A stretch of DNA of 64,000 bases, from assembly GCA_000507305.1 (NCBI GenBank), contig DF239135.1, forward strand, positions 62,001 to 126,000, in the 5' to 3' direction. The notes under the pieces are model-generated. The model saw only the letters and a list, made by a program, of their open reading frames with translations, was not told where the DNA came from and did no database searches. Shown here piece by piece: positions 10,454-20,583 of the stretch; within the stretch, counting starts at the first letter, position 1, and every line of letters starts with the position of its first letter. Both the position numbers and the translations under genes were made by a program. The DNA comes from Breviolum minutum Mf 1.05b.01 (taxonomy: Eukaryota > Sar > Dinophyceae > Suessiales > Symbiodiniaceae).

Positions 10454-10864
10454 GTAAAGTTAGTGAAGTTGAAGTTCGTGAAGTTCCCCATATTTTTTTT
10501 TTAAAGGAAGCATTCAAGAAACAGACCGGCAGATTTTTCCATTTTTGTTTGTGCTGAAAGTTTTGCCAAAGAATCTAAGTATGATGTGGATCTTGTGATC
10601 AACCACCCCTACTGGACTTGCTCTTCATTCAAGGTTTCCTACAACAGAATGAATGCAGTCAAAAAACCTTATCATCAGCAAAAAAAACACAGGACGAGAG
10701 AAAAACAAACACTTCCCCCCCACCCCCACCCACAAAAAATACTTCTAATAAATTAAGAGTCGTTTTTCTGTTGTTCTCGGGGATTGCCATATCAAGACCC
10801 CATCTTTGGGTTTCAGCCCTTCGGGAAGTTGCGGAAAAATCCAACTCCTCCGGTCATCTTCACA

Positions 10865-10974
10865 TGGGTGTTTCCGAAAATAGGGGTGTTTCCCCCAAAA
10901 TAGATGGTGAAAGTAAGGGAAAACCCTATTAATCCATGGATGATTTGGGTGGAAAACCCCTATTCTTGGAAACA
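10865..10974. mobile_element. B-family element
   Basis: GGGTGTTTCCGAAAATAGGG to CCTATTCTTGGAAACATC, with GGATGATTTGGGTGGAAAAC in the right arm. The left and right halves are complementary. Confidence 0.8.
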
Positions 10975-10979
10975 TCGTT

Positions 10980-11420
10980 CATCGTTCCGTTGGGGTTGTT
11001 CGTCAAGGTTAAAGACGTTCACCTCTCCAGTGTTTCTTGGTGTTTCGCTGAAGGGTTCAGCGGGTTGGAACGGCACCTTCCCCCCCCACGGGGGAGTTTG
11101 GTCCTTAACCTTGGCTGGTGGAGCTTCGAACGGAAACGGTTTGGGGTGATTGTTTATTGGGGTGGGGTTTTTGGGGATGTTTTTTGGGGCCAAGGTTTTA
11201 CTTGGGGGGGGATGTTTTTTTTGTTCGTTTTTGGTGTTGTTTTTGTTTGTGATTTGTTTGTAAGATGTGAAGAGAACTTCTGGGTGTGAATAATTCTGGA
11301 TAGCAAAAAAATGATGTTCATGAATGCTAGTACCGGAGAAACTCCGACTGCTTCTGACTGGCAAGGAAATATGTTGCGTCCTTTGTGATGATAAAGGAAT
11401 GTGATTATATAGGAATACTT
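10980..11420. other. G/T-rich stretch, no gene supported
   Basis: Long G- and T-biased runs such as TTTTGGGG and CCCCCCC open 80-160 codon frames on both strands. None has splice sites or recognisable motifs. Confidence 0.4.
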
Positions 11421-11507
11421 GCCCCACCATTGTAACAAACAACGAGGCTTTAGGGTATACTTTACTATGGACTACGACCGTTTGCCATTTTTGAATTCCG
11501 CCATTTC

Positions 11508-11600
11508 AGCACCACCTAGAAATCTTCATCTAGGAGCTAGTTGGAGGGAGAGGAGAGTTTCGTTAGAGTTGAAGTTCTTTCATTCTAAAGTGTCAGAAAT
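11508..11600 (+). CDS. possible coding segment
   Basis: After CCATTTCAG one frame reads NLHLGASWRERRVSLELKFF then HSKVSEIT. Plausible but unsupported by a donor. Confidence 0.25.
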
Positions 11601-11947
11601 AACAACCATGCTTTTTGGGATATTGTGGTGCTACTACAATGGATATGATATAATTATATATAATTGTAATCCTGGAATAGGTCCAACTACATAGGCTACA
11701 ACAATGGATGTTGAGTTTTCTCAACATTTCTGGATCTTCCAACCGCTGGGTTTTCCAAAGTTGGGAGTCCCTCCCGAAAAAACCAGGCATTCCAAAAACC
11801 AGCCATTTTCCCCCCCGCTTGTGTTTGTTTGAAGGTAATAGGGTAAATCACCATGTTTCACCTTTCAGGGATTATGTGTTTCCAAACACCTTATGTTAAA
11901 TCTAAGACAGGGTTCGGGTGGGTTCCGTTGACATTTTTCCCACCTTT

Positions 11948-12067
11948 ATGCATCTTTATGCTGAGTTTATCATTCGTTGGCTTTTCTTCGCCAAAAAACA
12001 GCTGGAACAGCTCTTGAGCAAAGCCGGAAATAGACCACCAGTTTTTCTGTCACCGTCATTGTGGTGA
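11948..12067 (+). CDS. coding segment of unrecognised protein
   Basis: From an ATG the frame reads MHLYAEFIIRWLFFAKKQLE then QLLSKAGNRPPVFLSPSLW, ending in TGA. A possible donor GTG|GTGAAC overlaps the end. Helical, amphipathic and protein-like, and possibly the exon before the one at 12394. The true 5' boundary is unknown. Confidence 0.45.
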   Translation: MHLYAEFIIRWLFFAKKQLEQLLSKAGNRPPVFLSPSLW

Positions 12068-12174
12068 ACATCATCCTCAGAAATAAAGACTGCCTGAAGG
12101 GACATCTAATTTGTGTATGTTCATACGTACAGAGTCATGTCGTGGTACCAAAAAACCTCGGTATGTATATACCT

Positions 12175-12258
12175 CGAACCCAAATGACCTCTATTTTTGA
12201 AGGTTAACCCTCCAAAACAAGGCCCTTTTCAATCAAAACAAGGGTCATTTGGGTTCCA
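12175..12258. mobile_element. H-family short inverted-repeat element
   Basis: GAACCCAAATGACC at the left and GGTCATTTGGGTTC at the right, with CCAAAACAAGGCCCTTTTCA between. A close second copy lies at 22816-22899. Here the inverted repeat extends outward into TATACCT / AGGTATA. Confidence 0.75.
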
Positions 12259-12393
12259 GGTATACATATATCTATATTTGTACACCTATGTATCTACAGA
12301 ATATTTGCATGACCCAAAAGAATACCTTGAACATCGCGCTTTTTTGTACCCAAAAAAAAGGCATGAAACAATTTTCGCTTCAACAATTTTCAG

Positions 12394-12451
12394 CTCGTGG
12401 CGCCGCCATGGAAAGAAGCGATGCCTTCGAAGAATTGCTGGACAGCTCTTG
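12394..12451 (+). CDS. short coding exon
   Basis: Bounded by CAACAATTTTCAG and TCTTG|GTGACA. The preferred frame (2 nt, 18 codons, 2 nt) reads RGAAMERSDAFEELLDSS, acidic and helical. A second frame is open (LVAPPWKEAMPSKNCWTAL). No family recognised. Confidence 0.45.
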
Positions 12452-12835
12452 GTGACACGGCGATGCATTGAAAAATTCAGGTTGAAGAAGTTGCCATGGT
12501 TGTTTCGACACACCAAAAGGATGGGAAAACCATGAAAACCTGTGAAACAAAATTCCCCTGTAGAACTCAGGGTTTTTTTAAAGGATGGTGAATATGGTGA
12601 TGTTTTTTCCCCTATGATCTCATCCTTCCTGGGCAGAACTGGTGATATCATGCTTAGTATTTGTTAGTCGCAATCTATTTTGCATTGCATGTGTCATTTT
12701 TAGTAAGGTCTCCATCATGGAGTGGGACTAGGAGACAAGGATATCCCCAAAGGTTCTTGTTCACCCAGATCTTTTGCGATTTCATATCCAACCAGGAGGA
12801 ACAAGCATGACAACAGCCACTTCTCTCCCAAAAAA

Positions 12836-12937
12836 AGCGCAACTCAAATATTCTTTAGGTTCATCCCGAAAATTGGGGAAGATGAACCCATTTTGACGAA
12901 AATATTTTTCAGATGGGTTGGTTCAACCACCAACTAG
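12836..12937 (+). mobile_element. A-family element, left end lost
   Basis: GCAACTCAAATATTCTTTAG, CGAAAATTGGGGAAGATGAA and GTTCAACCACCAACTAG are typical. The first ten bases do not match. Its terminal TAG directly abuts a coding exon. Confidence 0.75.
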
Positions 12938-13056
12938 ATGAAGGCCAAGCAACATCATGGCCACAAGCAGCCGGGTCCGACGCCACAACTTTCAGGCAAA
13001 GTTTCCGACAGAATTTGCTGCAAGCCTATTCCCTGAGCCAGAAGTGCCGTCGGCTG
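12938..13056 (+). CDS. coding exon, two frames possible
   Basis: Ends at a strong donor, CTG|GTGAGTC. If the acceptor is the TAG of the A element, the frame reads EGQATSWPQAAGSDATTFRQ then SFRQNLLQAYSLSQKCRRL. If it is the AAG at 12941-12943, the frame reads PSNIMATSSRVRRHNFQAKF then PTEFAASLFPEPEVPSA; this second choice is in phase with the donor at 12451. The segment is clearly coding in character, but the frame needs transcript evidence. Confidence 0.5.
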
Positions 13057-13329
13057 GTGAGTCGGGAGGAGGGTCGGAATAGAATCCCAACAAAAAGACT
13101 CCCCGGTGTTTTCGGGTGGTATGATTGAAGATGATTGAAGATGGAAATCAGTGCATTTTTTTTAAAGGGATCCTATAATTCCAATCAAATGTCTCTACCT
13201 CTATCATCCGCAGACCTATCAAAAGGGCAACGGTTGATTTAAGGGATCAAAAAGGCAATCGCCCAAGCTTTTCCTCTGTCCAATAGTGCGTCTTTCACTT
13301 TGGAGCTTCCCTTTAACAGGAAAAGGGAA

Positions 13330-13432
13330 TATCTGGTCAAATTATGGCGACCTCACACGACCTCACCCCAAATGGTGGCTTAGTAAGGGAAATCTGGGTT
13401 GGTGAAATATTGTAATTTGGCCAGATTATATA
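13330..13432. mobile_element. J-family inverted-repeat element
   Basis: ATATCTGGTCAAATTATGGC at the left and TGTAATTTGGCCAGATTATA at the right, with the CCTCACACGACCTCACCCCA interior. Confidence 0.6.
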
Positions 13433-13597
13433 AATTACATGGGATGTTTGCGACTGTAAGCCGAAATGGGAATTGGTTGGCGATGTAACAGCCGCCTACC
13501 ATCGGGGTGGAATCTTGAAAAAAAATCCTCAGAACTTGATTTTTGTGAAAAACTCATCCGAGCTTATCAGAATGTATTGATCCATGAATTTTTGTAT

Positions 13598-13687
13598 CCC
13601 TGAGGATCCATGTATGGTATATTTACCTACATTTGGTTGATTTTTATGGGAAATGTAGGTAAATATACCATACATGGATCCTCAGGG
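13598..13687. repeat. perfect 37-bp-arm hairpin
   Basis: The arms at 13598-13634 and 13651-13687 are exactly complementary (outer part CCCTGAGGATCCATGTATGG) around a 16-bp loop. No mismatch over 37 bp. Confidence 0.9.
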
Positions 13688-13698
13688 TATGTTTGATG

Positions 13699-13802
13699 TA
13701 CCCTCCAGTAAACTAACATTGCCATGAAATATCCCCATTTTCATAGGAAATACATCTTCAAACAGGCCATGTTCCATTGCCATGTTAGTTTACCGGAGTG
13801 TA
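13699..13802. mobile_element. D-related element (TTACCGGAG type)
   Basis: TACCCTCCAGTAAACTAACA to TGTTAGTTTACCGGAGTGTA. The interior GGAAATACATCTTCAAA is shared with copies at 50849 and 61293. It overlaps the left end of an A element. Confidence 0.75.
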
Positions 13803-13907
13803 GGTGGTGGTTTCAAATATGTTTTTATATTCACCCCGAACCCTGGGGAAATGATTCCCAGTTTGACGAGCATATTTTTCAGATGGGTTGCTTCAACCAC
13901 CAATTAG
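13800..13907 (+). mobile_element. A-family MITE-like element
   Basis: GTAGGTGGTGGTTTCAAATA to TTCAACCACCAATTAG, abutting the D-type element at its left. Confidence 0.8.
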
Positions 13908-14065
13908 TGATGCTTGAATATAAATGTACATTCGTATCTAGAAACACTGATGTTTTCCCATACTGCAAAAAATAAGATGTTTCTTGCAATCCCACCGAAC
14001 CGAACTCAAGGTTTTTTCCCAGCTTTAGATATTTGACCCCACGACCTGTTCTGTTTCCCTGCCAA

Positions 14066-14167
14066 TGAGGGGAGCCAGAGAAACAGCATCGCGAAAAACA
14101 GCACAAAGCGCAACGGTGGAGACAAGCAAATACCTGGAGTCGCTTGAAGATCATGTGGAGTGGATTG
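14066..14167 (+). CDS. coding exon, frame not settled
   Basis: Between CCCTGCCAATGAG and GGATTG|GTTCAC. One frame reads RGARETASRKTAQSATVETS then KYLESLEDHVEW. The other, in phase with the previous exon's 1-nt end, reads EPEKQHREKQHKAQRWRQAN. Both lack stops. It is hydrophilic and clearly unlike its AT-rich flanks. Confidence 0.45.
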
Positions 14168-14504
14168 GTTCACTATTGTGGGTTTTCCCCCAAGTGGGTT
14201 GGGTTGATTCCCGAAGGTTTATGTTTTCCCCCGGAATTCCCGAACATTTTGAAAACAACTGGCAATCGCCAATGTTTACCATCCAAAAACACTCAACACG
14301 AAAAGGCGGGGGCTGGTCGATTTTTGCAGGCTTGTAAAAACATGGAGTCCAATTTAACCAATTTTGGCAAAGTTGTGGAGCACCCCAAACGGTGTATCAT
14401 CCAAGAGGTTTGGTGATTTCAAGTTTGTCAACTTGGAGCTCAAAAAAAAAAAAGTCCGTGGCTCCCTTGCTTGCCGTTCTTCCCGATTTTTTGTAGGGTG
14501 AAAT

Positions 14505-14613
14505 TACCCTCCCCTGAAACTAACATTTTGGCACCTGAAAATGGATGCTTGGAATACGAGTTTCCTTTTGGGAAGCCCTATTTTCAGATGCTATGTTAGT
14601 TTCAAGGAGTGTA
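14505..14613. mobile_element. D-family MITE-like element
   Basis: TACCCTCCCCTGAAACTAAC to TATGTTAGTTTCAAGGAGTG, with TGGATGCTTGGAATACGAGT inside. Confidence 0.8.
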
Positions 14614-14935
14614 ACTTCACTTATGGGGGTTGAAGCGTTAAACCCCGTTTATTTCCGACCATCAAAAAATCGCGAATTTAACTCCCCAATTATAACGATC
14701 CTAAGGGCCCAGTTTGGCAGTTCAAAAAGGTAGCAAAGTTTGCATCATTTTTGGGGGCTTTCCTGAGGGGGAAAGGGAGAGAGTTTGACTGACTTGGGAA
14801 CCCGTATGGGTTTGTTAGGAAACCTTAAGGAACTTTTTCAAGGAATCACAGAAAGAAAAACCATAGGGAAGATGAGGAAGGGATCACTTCCTCGATGGAC
14901 ATGCCACTCCTTTTTTCAGAATCCCACAAGTATTT

Positions 14936-15038
14936 GGGTGTTTCCAAAAACAGTGGTACCCCAAAATGGACGGTGAAAATAAGGGAAAACCCTATTAGAA
15001 TTGATGATTTGGGGGTACCCCTATTTTTGGAAACACCC
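14936..15038. mobile_element. B-family MITE-like element
   Basis: GGGTGTTTCCAAAAACAGTG to CTATTTTTGGAAACACCC. Flanks TATTT and ATTTG share ATTT, a likely 4-bp duplication. Confidence 0.85.
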
Positions 15039-15617
15039 ATTTGTTTGTTTACAACTTATTTTTCGTTATTCATAGATCATCGCTTGCAACTAGAGTCTGA
15101 CAAGTTGAAGTAAGAAGTTCTCAAGGTTCATTTCTTCATAGAGTTCATTCCCTTGGTCGGTGCTTCAGTGCGGATATGCGACGCAGAAATTTGCGTCCCT
15201 GGCGCGGTCGCAGCATGGAAGCAAAGCCGCTCCCATAATGGTGAGGAGAACGGCCAGCACCCTGGAGTGATGACGTAACCGGCCTTAGAGCCGGTTGCTG
15301 TTCCTACACCGCCAGCAGAACCCTTTTTATTGGGTCTGCACAAGGTGGCGTTTCTGAGTCTACGTCGAAGCCCTCGTGGCCGTAGTTTTTTGTTGGGTTA
15401 AAGATGGGTTGCTGCAGGGGACCGCCCGCAGGTGACTGACTGACTCAGCTTCAAAGCAGCTGCTTTGATGTCATTCCCAGATGCACTCACGGATGCACGG
15501 CTTGATCATCGTCTTGTTTAAATTCACATTGGTATTCGCCATATTTTCATCACTATCCGCTGGTTGCGGAAATCCAGAAATACATGGAAAATCGCTCGTA
15601 TAGACTCCCTAGGGTAG

Positions 15618-15765
15618 GTTACTTGGAGGATCATCCCAGGACTCAAAGTTGTTAGCAACTATGGTGATCGGTTTCGTCTTCAATCCAGCTGTGGGACCAC
15701 TTCCAAATGGCCGAACTTTATGGCTAAGAAAATGGGGGCCGATCCTAACTACTTGGTCCTGAGTG
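15618..15765. mobile_element. G-family inverted-repeat element
   Basis: TTACTTGGAGGATCATCCCA at the left; GATCCTAACTACTTGGTCCT at the right is the inverse of AGGACTCAAAGTTGTTAG, with divergence. Confidence 0.6.
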
Positions 15766-15900
15766 ATTAAACCCTCCAACCATCATTGTCCCGTTTTTTC
15801 AGGCCTTAATAATAAGGTCTTGAAATTTCTTGGGACAGGGTGGCATTGCCCCTATCGATTCCCAGGGATAGCTACCAAGACTTATATATACGATCCAAAG

Positions 15901-16022
15901 TACCATCAGAGCGGCAAAATGATGTCACCATCACCATCCGACCATCCACCTTTATGTCTGGAAGGCTTTCACCGCGGTCGAGAGATCGACAAGCTGTTCT
16001 CAGAAGCATAGCACGAAAAAAC
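15901..16022 (+). CDS. coding exon of unrecognised protein
   Basis: The acceptor is GATCCAAAG and the strong donor AAAAAC|GTAAGA: 2 nt plus 40 codons, ending in phase 0. The product reads PSERQNDVTITIRPSTFMSG then RLSPRSRDRQAVLRSIARKN, a basic, Ser/Arg-rich segment. No family recognised. One of the clearest exon boundaries in the window. Confidence 0.6.
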
Positions 16023-16299
16023 GTAAGATTCGTTGATACAGGGATTCATCACCATTTAGTCCTTGATCAATCATGATAATATCTTTAATTTGACATGATC
16101 AACTAGCTTTATCCTTAATTGGATCTCCACAAGGTTTGCTATTTTTGGGTTAGGCCCAGACAAGGGGTGAGAGTGCATAGTCATAGGGTGTTTTTGGGTG
16201 ACAGAATCTATTCCCTTCGATCAAGCTCAAGCAATGGTCAATTTACGGTTGATGCTGGTGATTTAGTACCTCATGCAAATCCCATATGAAAGGACTGCC

Positions 16300-16403
16300 G
16301 GGTAATGGTCTTAAATTATTGTTCATTTCCACCCCTATCCTGTGGTAAGCTTCCCATTTTTATGAGCATAGTTTTGAGATGGGGTGGTTTCACCACCAAC
16401 TAG
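16300..16403 (+). mobile_element. A-family element, diverged
   Basis: TTCATTTCCACCCCTATCCT, ATTTTTATGAGCATAGTTTT and GGTTTCACCACCAACTAG. The left end is degraded. Confidence 0.6.
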
Positions 16404-16410
16404 AAGAGAT

Positions 16411-16514
16411 TACCCCCTGGAAGTTTAACATAGCCCTTGAAAATGGATGGTTGGAAGATGAGTTTCCTTTTGGGATTCCCTATTTTCAGGGGCTATGTTA
16501 AACTTCGGGGGGGT
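16411..16514. mobile_element. D-related element (AAGTTTAACAT type)
   Basis: TACCCCCTGGAAGTTTAACA to TGTTAAACTTCGGGGGGGTA, with TGGATGGTTGGAAGATGAGT inside. Same subtype as 54614. Confidence 0.8.
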
Positions 16515-16582
16515 AGGATTTCATATTCTTTCAATAGGCGAAACCACCACTGGACATTGGGCATTGCTGCCAATCAACTCAG

Positions 16583-16670
16583 GCCAGAGGTTCCTGTTGC
16601 TGAAGATCTTCCCAGCCCAGTACTTCGTTGGGATTGCCCAGAAACTACCCAACGAAGAGACAAGACAAAG
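16583..16670 (+). CDS. coding exon of unrecognised protein
   Basis: Follows CAATCAACTCAG and ends at ACAAAG|GTTTTC (2 nt, 28 codons, 2 nt). The frame reads QRFLLLKIFPAQYFVGIAQK then LPNEETRQR, with third codon positions rich in G/C, unlike the flanks. A hydrophobic stretch is followed by a charged tail. No family recognised. Confidence 0.55.
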
Positions 16671-16914
16671 GTTTTCGGCAAGCTGGTGGTTTGTGGCTTG
16701 AAAGATGTTTGCTTCTTCTTTTCTTGGAGAAAAATGATGCACATTTGCCGCACATTTGCCGATGTGACCTTTTTTTCGATGTGCAAATGCAGATGTCTTT
16801 TTGTGACCCTTAATTTAGGGGGTTGCATTTGCTAAATTGTCGCCACTACTTTTTTCTAAGATATTCCTCACCGAAAGTGTCACACGATTGTTGTGGGGAT
16901 TTGTTTGCAAATTT

Positions 16915-17140
16915 GAGTAGTGATCAAAACCCTGTTTGGTTGGGTTGTAAAAGAGATTATGCTACCAGGTTACCTATGGAATTTCAGAAGCCAGTATAAG
17001 GATTCCTGGGTGGTGGTTTCAAACATTTTTCATTTTCACCCCTACTTGGGGAAGATTCCCATTTTGACTAATATTTTTCAGATGGGTTGAAACCACCAAC
17101 CAGATTCCTATTAACCAACCAGGATTTCATGGCATTTTTC
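16915..17140 (+). mobile_element. E-family element interrupted by an A element
   Basis: CCTGTTTGGTTGGGTTGTAA at the left and CCTATTAACCAACCAGGATT at the right. The sequence is split at GGATTC by the A element at 17006-17105. Confidence 0.75.
17006..17105 (+). mobile_element. A-family element nested in E
   Basis: CTGGGTGGTGGTTTCAAACA to GAAACCACCAACCAG, flanked by ATTC on both sides. The uninterrupted E copies show a single GATTCCTATT here, so the duplication is real. Confidence 0.9.
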
Positions 17141-17394
17141 CAGCAAAGGGATCGATGACACTACCATTGTTTCCGGCGAAAATTTCTCAGCCGATGCTGA
17201 CTGTTTCCCAACCACCAAAACCTTGGAGAATTACGACGTTTCACAGTCGTTTTTGCAGAACATGGATTTTTTCGGATGGACAGCACAACTTCGGTATATA
17301 GGAATTTAGGATGGTTTTCTAATACATAGAAATAATGAAATACATGCATATATCTGATGTATTTTTATTTTATGTATGTATATAAATATGATAT

Positions 17395-17415
17395 GTATAT
17401 ATATATATATATCAA
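17395..17415. repeat. TA microsatellite
   Basis: Short (TA)n tract. No gene supported between 17140 and 17620. Confidence 0.8.
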
Positions 17416-17622
17416 CGCTACGCTTGTATATGTCCAAAGGAAGTGTTTGAAACAACCTAGTTTGTTACTCAATTGCTTGGATGCTCAATTGATCGCAAAA
17501 ATGTTGGTAACCACCACAGGATAATCCCACGACACATCCTGTACCCAGATGTGAAAAAATCCAACAGAAGCATTCTTGTGCCTTTAGCGAATTCTTCTAC
17601 GCGCATATGATATCATATGATG

Positions 17623-17729
17623 TACACCCCCAAAAACTAACATGGAACCTGATGTTTTTCCCTTTTGAAAAGGAAAATCATCTTCCAAAGCTCCATTCTG
17701 GTGTTCCATCTTAGTTTTCGGGGGTGTAT
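17623..17729. mobile_element. D-related element (TACACCC type)
   Basis: TACACCCCCAAAAACTAACA to TTAGTTTTCGGGGGTGTA, with AAAAGGAAAATCATCTTCCA inside. Confidence 0.8.
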
Positions 17730-18101
17730 TTATCACATGCTTGCATACAAATTCGTTCACGAAAACCATGCAAGCAGGGAATCACCTCTAAAAAAACAAC
17801 TTAGGACGGTTGTACTGATACAGTAGTTTTTTTTGTTGGCGAAGATGTGAACATGGCAGATATATGTAGTGCACCATGGTGCAAGCGGGAAACTTTTCTA
17901 TGCAATGTATCAAGGGCTCTCAATGGCACTGGGGTGAGTCACTGAAAATTAAGAATCCAAATCTAAAAATAACACAATTATGTGTACAAACTATACATCA
18001 TATCTAATTACACCCCATAAAATGACATCCAATTTTGTTCTGAAAACAAGCTGAGAACTTAGATGCCTCACTTAAATACGAAGAACTTCTCACAACTTCA
18101 G

Positions 18102-18167
18102 GTCCAGAGTTTTCTGGAAGCAGCAATGAGAGTGGAGCTAGCGGCGCTGATCCACAGCTACATCATG
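18102..18167 (+). CDS. short coding exon
   Basis: TCACAACTTCAG precedes it and ATG|GTAATT follows, giving exactly 22 codons in phase 0 at both ends. The product VQSFLEAAMRVELAALIHSY-IM is helical. Well bounded. No family recognised. Confidence 0.55.
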
Positions 18168-18262
18168 GTAATTCTCAACAGCTCTTGTTCCTTGGGTTTT
18201 GGCAATCCCGTTCCTAGATGTTTCATGGGTATATTTACCAGGTAACAACTCCTTGAAGGAAC

Positions 18263-18356
18263 TACCCTCCAGGGAACTAACATATCCCACCTGGAGAAAA
18301 GGAAAATCATCGACTCAAAAGTGCCAAAGGGTAGGGGATATGTTCCCATAAGGAAT
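18263..18356. mobile_element. C-family MITE-like element
   Basis: TACCCTCCAGGGAACTAACA at the left; the right arm GGGGATATGTTCCCATAAGG is diverged. Confidence 0.75.
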
Positions 18357-19065
18357 TAAACATATGCATCTCTCAAGGTGGTTGGCAGATCGATGTATTT
18401 GTTTACTGCGTGATATGACATGAGATATGTTTGTTTTTTGAAAAACGCTCAGTGGTCCAGTTGTATGGGTGTGAAAAATCAACAGATCCGTTGGAGTTGC
18501 CGGGATTTATGGAGTGTGTGTTCTTGGACTTGTTTTTTTCGGTGATCCCTATAAATGGCCGGAAAATACCATGGGCTTCCCTGGGGTGATCATAACCTCT
18601 AGTCCCTGTAGTAGTAACGGCCCCCCCCCCATGAAATGCCTCTAGTCTTTTCGAAATGACTAACTTGACCCTGAAATCCGTGGGTAAGACCATTTTATTA
18701 GCATTTGGGTTGAATTTGGGAATGTTTTGTACTGACATATTTTGTGATAACATGTCCAACTGTGCATATCCTACAACGGGATTCTCATCAGATATCATAG
18801 GATAGGACTGTGGAATGTTGTGTCCCATCAATGATTATGTTATGAGATCTCAAGTTGAATAAACCACAGGGATGATAGGCCAAATGACCAATAAACCAAG
18901 CAGCCCCAAAAAAATTGTGAGTATGAAATTCCTGCCTATTGTGTTTTTTTTATCCAGCCATGAAAATCAATGGCTTTCAGGAATCTCCAAATCATCGGAA
19001 AATCCATCGTTCAAAGCAAACAACTCCATGACTCTGGAGTTCATCGGCCAGCGGCCAGCCGTTCA

Positions 19066-19195
19066 TTTGAGCAATGAAAAAAACCCTGGTTGGTTACCTT
19101 GGGATTATACTACCCTTTGTTATAGGGTTTATTATATCCCATTATAGAAATCCCTGTATAATGGAAAGTAATAAGGGTTTTTTTCGTGGCTCATT
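19066..19195 (+). mobile_element. E-family element
   Basis: GAGCAATGAAAAAAACCCTG, GTTGGTTACCTTGGGATTAT and ATCCCATTATAGAAATCCCT. It ends just before the acceptor of the exon at 19203. Confidence 0.6.
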
Positions 19196-19202
19196 TTTCC
19201 AG

Positions 19203-19328
19203 CCTTGTCCCTGGGTTGTCAACCATGAACTCCATACTCCGACCTACGACCAAGGCCATCGGGATTGCAAGGTTTGACGAGCGAAGAGGCACAAACGTTG
19301 AGTTTGAGGAGTTGGGGGTCGTTACTAG
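19203..19328 (+). CDS. coding exon of unrecognised protein
   Basis: Follows CTCATTTTTCCAG; the donor is ACTAG|GTGTAT (1 nt, 41 codons, 2 nt). The product reads LVPGLSTMNSILRPTTKAIG then IARFDERRGTNVEFEELGVV. Balanced composition with good boundaries on both sides. No family recognised. Confidence 0.6.
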
Positions 19329-19958
19329 GTGTATAGGATTGCTTGTTTCCAGTGTGTGTCTCTTTATGTTTATACATGCATGTAGAAAAAGGTTATATAA
19401 AACATGTTTTTTAGTATGTATACATATATTGATTATATTGTATATATATATATATGTACATATCTATATATACATCATGTATTTACAAATTATGTATGGT
19501 TACACTGTTTATCCAAGATTAAGAATCCAGATGTATCCCTAAAAACCCAGGTGTGCGCTACACTCGCAGGTTTCATGTGGCGAGCACCACTTAAAATTGT
19601 AAGTCTATCAACTGGGTTTTGCCTGATTTTTTTATCAACAAGAAAGAGACTACGTCCAGAATCCTATCGAATAAGGAAGAGTTTTTTCGACCCTTTCGCT
19701 GACTTCTGAAACGGGGGGAGAACACGGAAACGAGCGCATTGACAGCTCGCGATGTGGATTTGATTGGAAGGCTGGTGTCACAAACACCATCCGCCAAAAA
19801 GAAGTAAAACAAATAGGTCTTTGTTGAGACAATGCATCAGATGAACAGGTAAGGTGTTGAAATTTGTACTGTATGTTTTTTCTTAGATGTGTTTCAGTAA
19901 ATAGTATTACACAAAATGATTGTCAAAAAAATGTTGCTTTCCTTCAGAGTCTACCATG

Positions 19959-19961
<3 letters not shown>

Positions 19962-19995
<34 letters not shown>
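19962..19995. repeat. TA microsatellite
   Basis: (TA)n of over 30 bp. A neighbouring TA tract lies at 19435-19480. Confidence 0.9.
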
Positions 19996-19998
<3 letters not shown>

Positions 19999-20041
19999 CC
20001 AAAATATAGTGAAGCATGTTGAATTTTTACACACTTACGCA

Positions 20042-20137
20042 TTCTCTCCAGAGTTTGTGCACCAATTTTGTCTGATCGGTTTTGGGAGCTCCATGTGTCT
20101 CTGGGGGATGCGGAAAACCAAAGTCGAACTCACGAGT
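20042..20137 (+). CDS. possible coding segment
   Basis: One frame reads LSRVCAPILSDRFWELHVSL then GDAENQSRTHE before TAA. A second frame is also open. No clear splice sites. Confidence 0.25.
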
Positions 20138-20159
20138 AAAAAAAAAACAGATCCCTAAT

Positions 20160-20259
20160 CTAGGTGGTGGCAGCTCAAATATTTCTTATGTTCATCCCTA
20201 CTTGGGGAAGATTCACATGTTGACTCATATTTTTCAGATGGGTTGAAACCACCAACCAG
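20160..20259 (+). mobile_element. A-family MITE-like element
   Basis: CTAGGTGGTGGCAGCTCAAA to GAAACCACCAACCAG. Confidence 0.85.
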
Positions 20260-20481
20260 TCATATTCGGTGAAGAATCCCCAAGAACCTCGAACACTGAT
20301 AAAACGCAGAAGTGTTTGGAGGAAGCAACTCCTATAAAAGTATCCAACAATCCAAAAAATGCTTCCCAAAAATCCTTTTGAGGCCAGTACTGTCCGAAAT
20401 CGCTTGCGTTTGCGGCTGGGTGTGTTGCCTTCCACGAAACTAGTGCCTTTGTGGAAAGCCATAGGATATTATCGGTCATCT

Positions 20482-20583
20482 GGGTGTTTCCAAAAATAGG
20501 GGTACCCCCAGAACACCCCAAAATGATCATTTTTAGTAGGAAATCCCATGGTTGTTGGGTACCACCATTTTTGGAAACATCCA
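20482..20583. mobile_element. B-family element (TGATCA subtype)
   Basis: GGGTGTTTCCAAAAATAGGG to CCACCATTTTTGGAAACATC, with CCCAAAATGATCATTTTTAG at the centre. Flanked by ATCT on both sides. Confidence 0.85.

Noticed and set aside
10960-11442. 160-codon minus frame
   Set aside because: Crosses a B element and G/T homopolymer-rich sequence; no motif or splice site.
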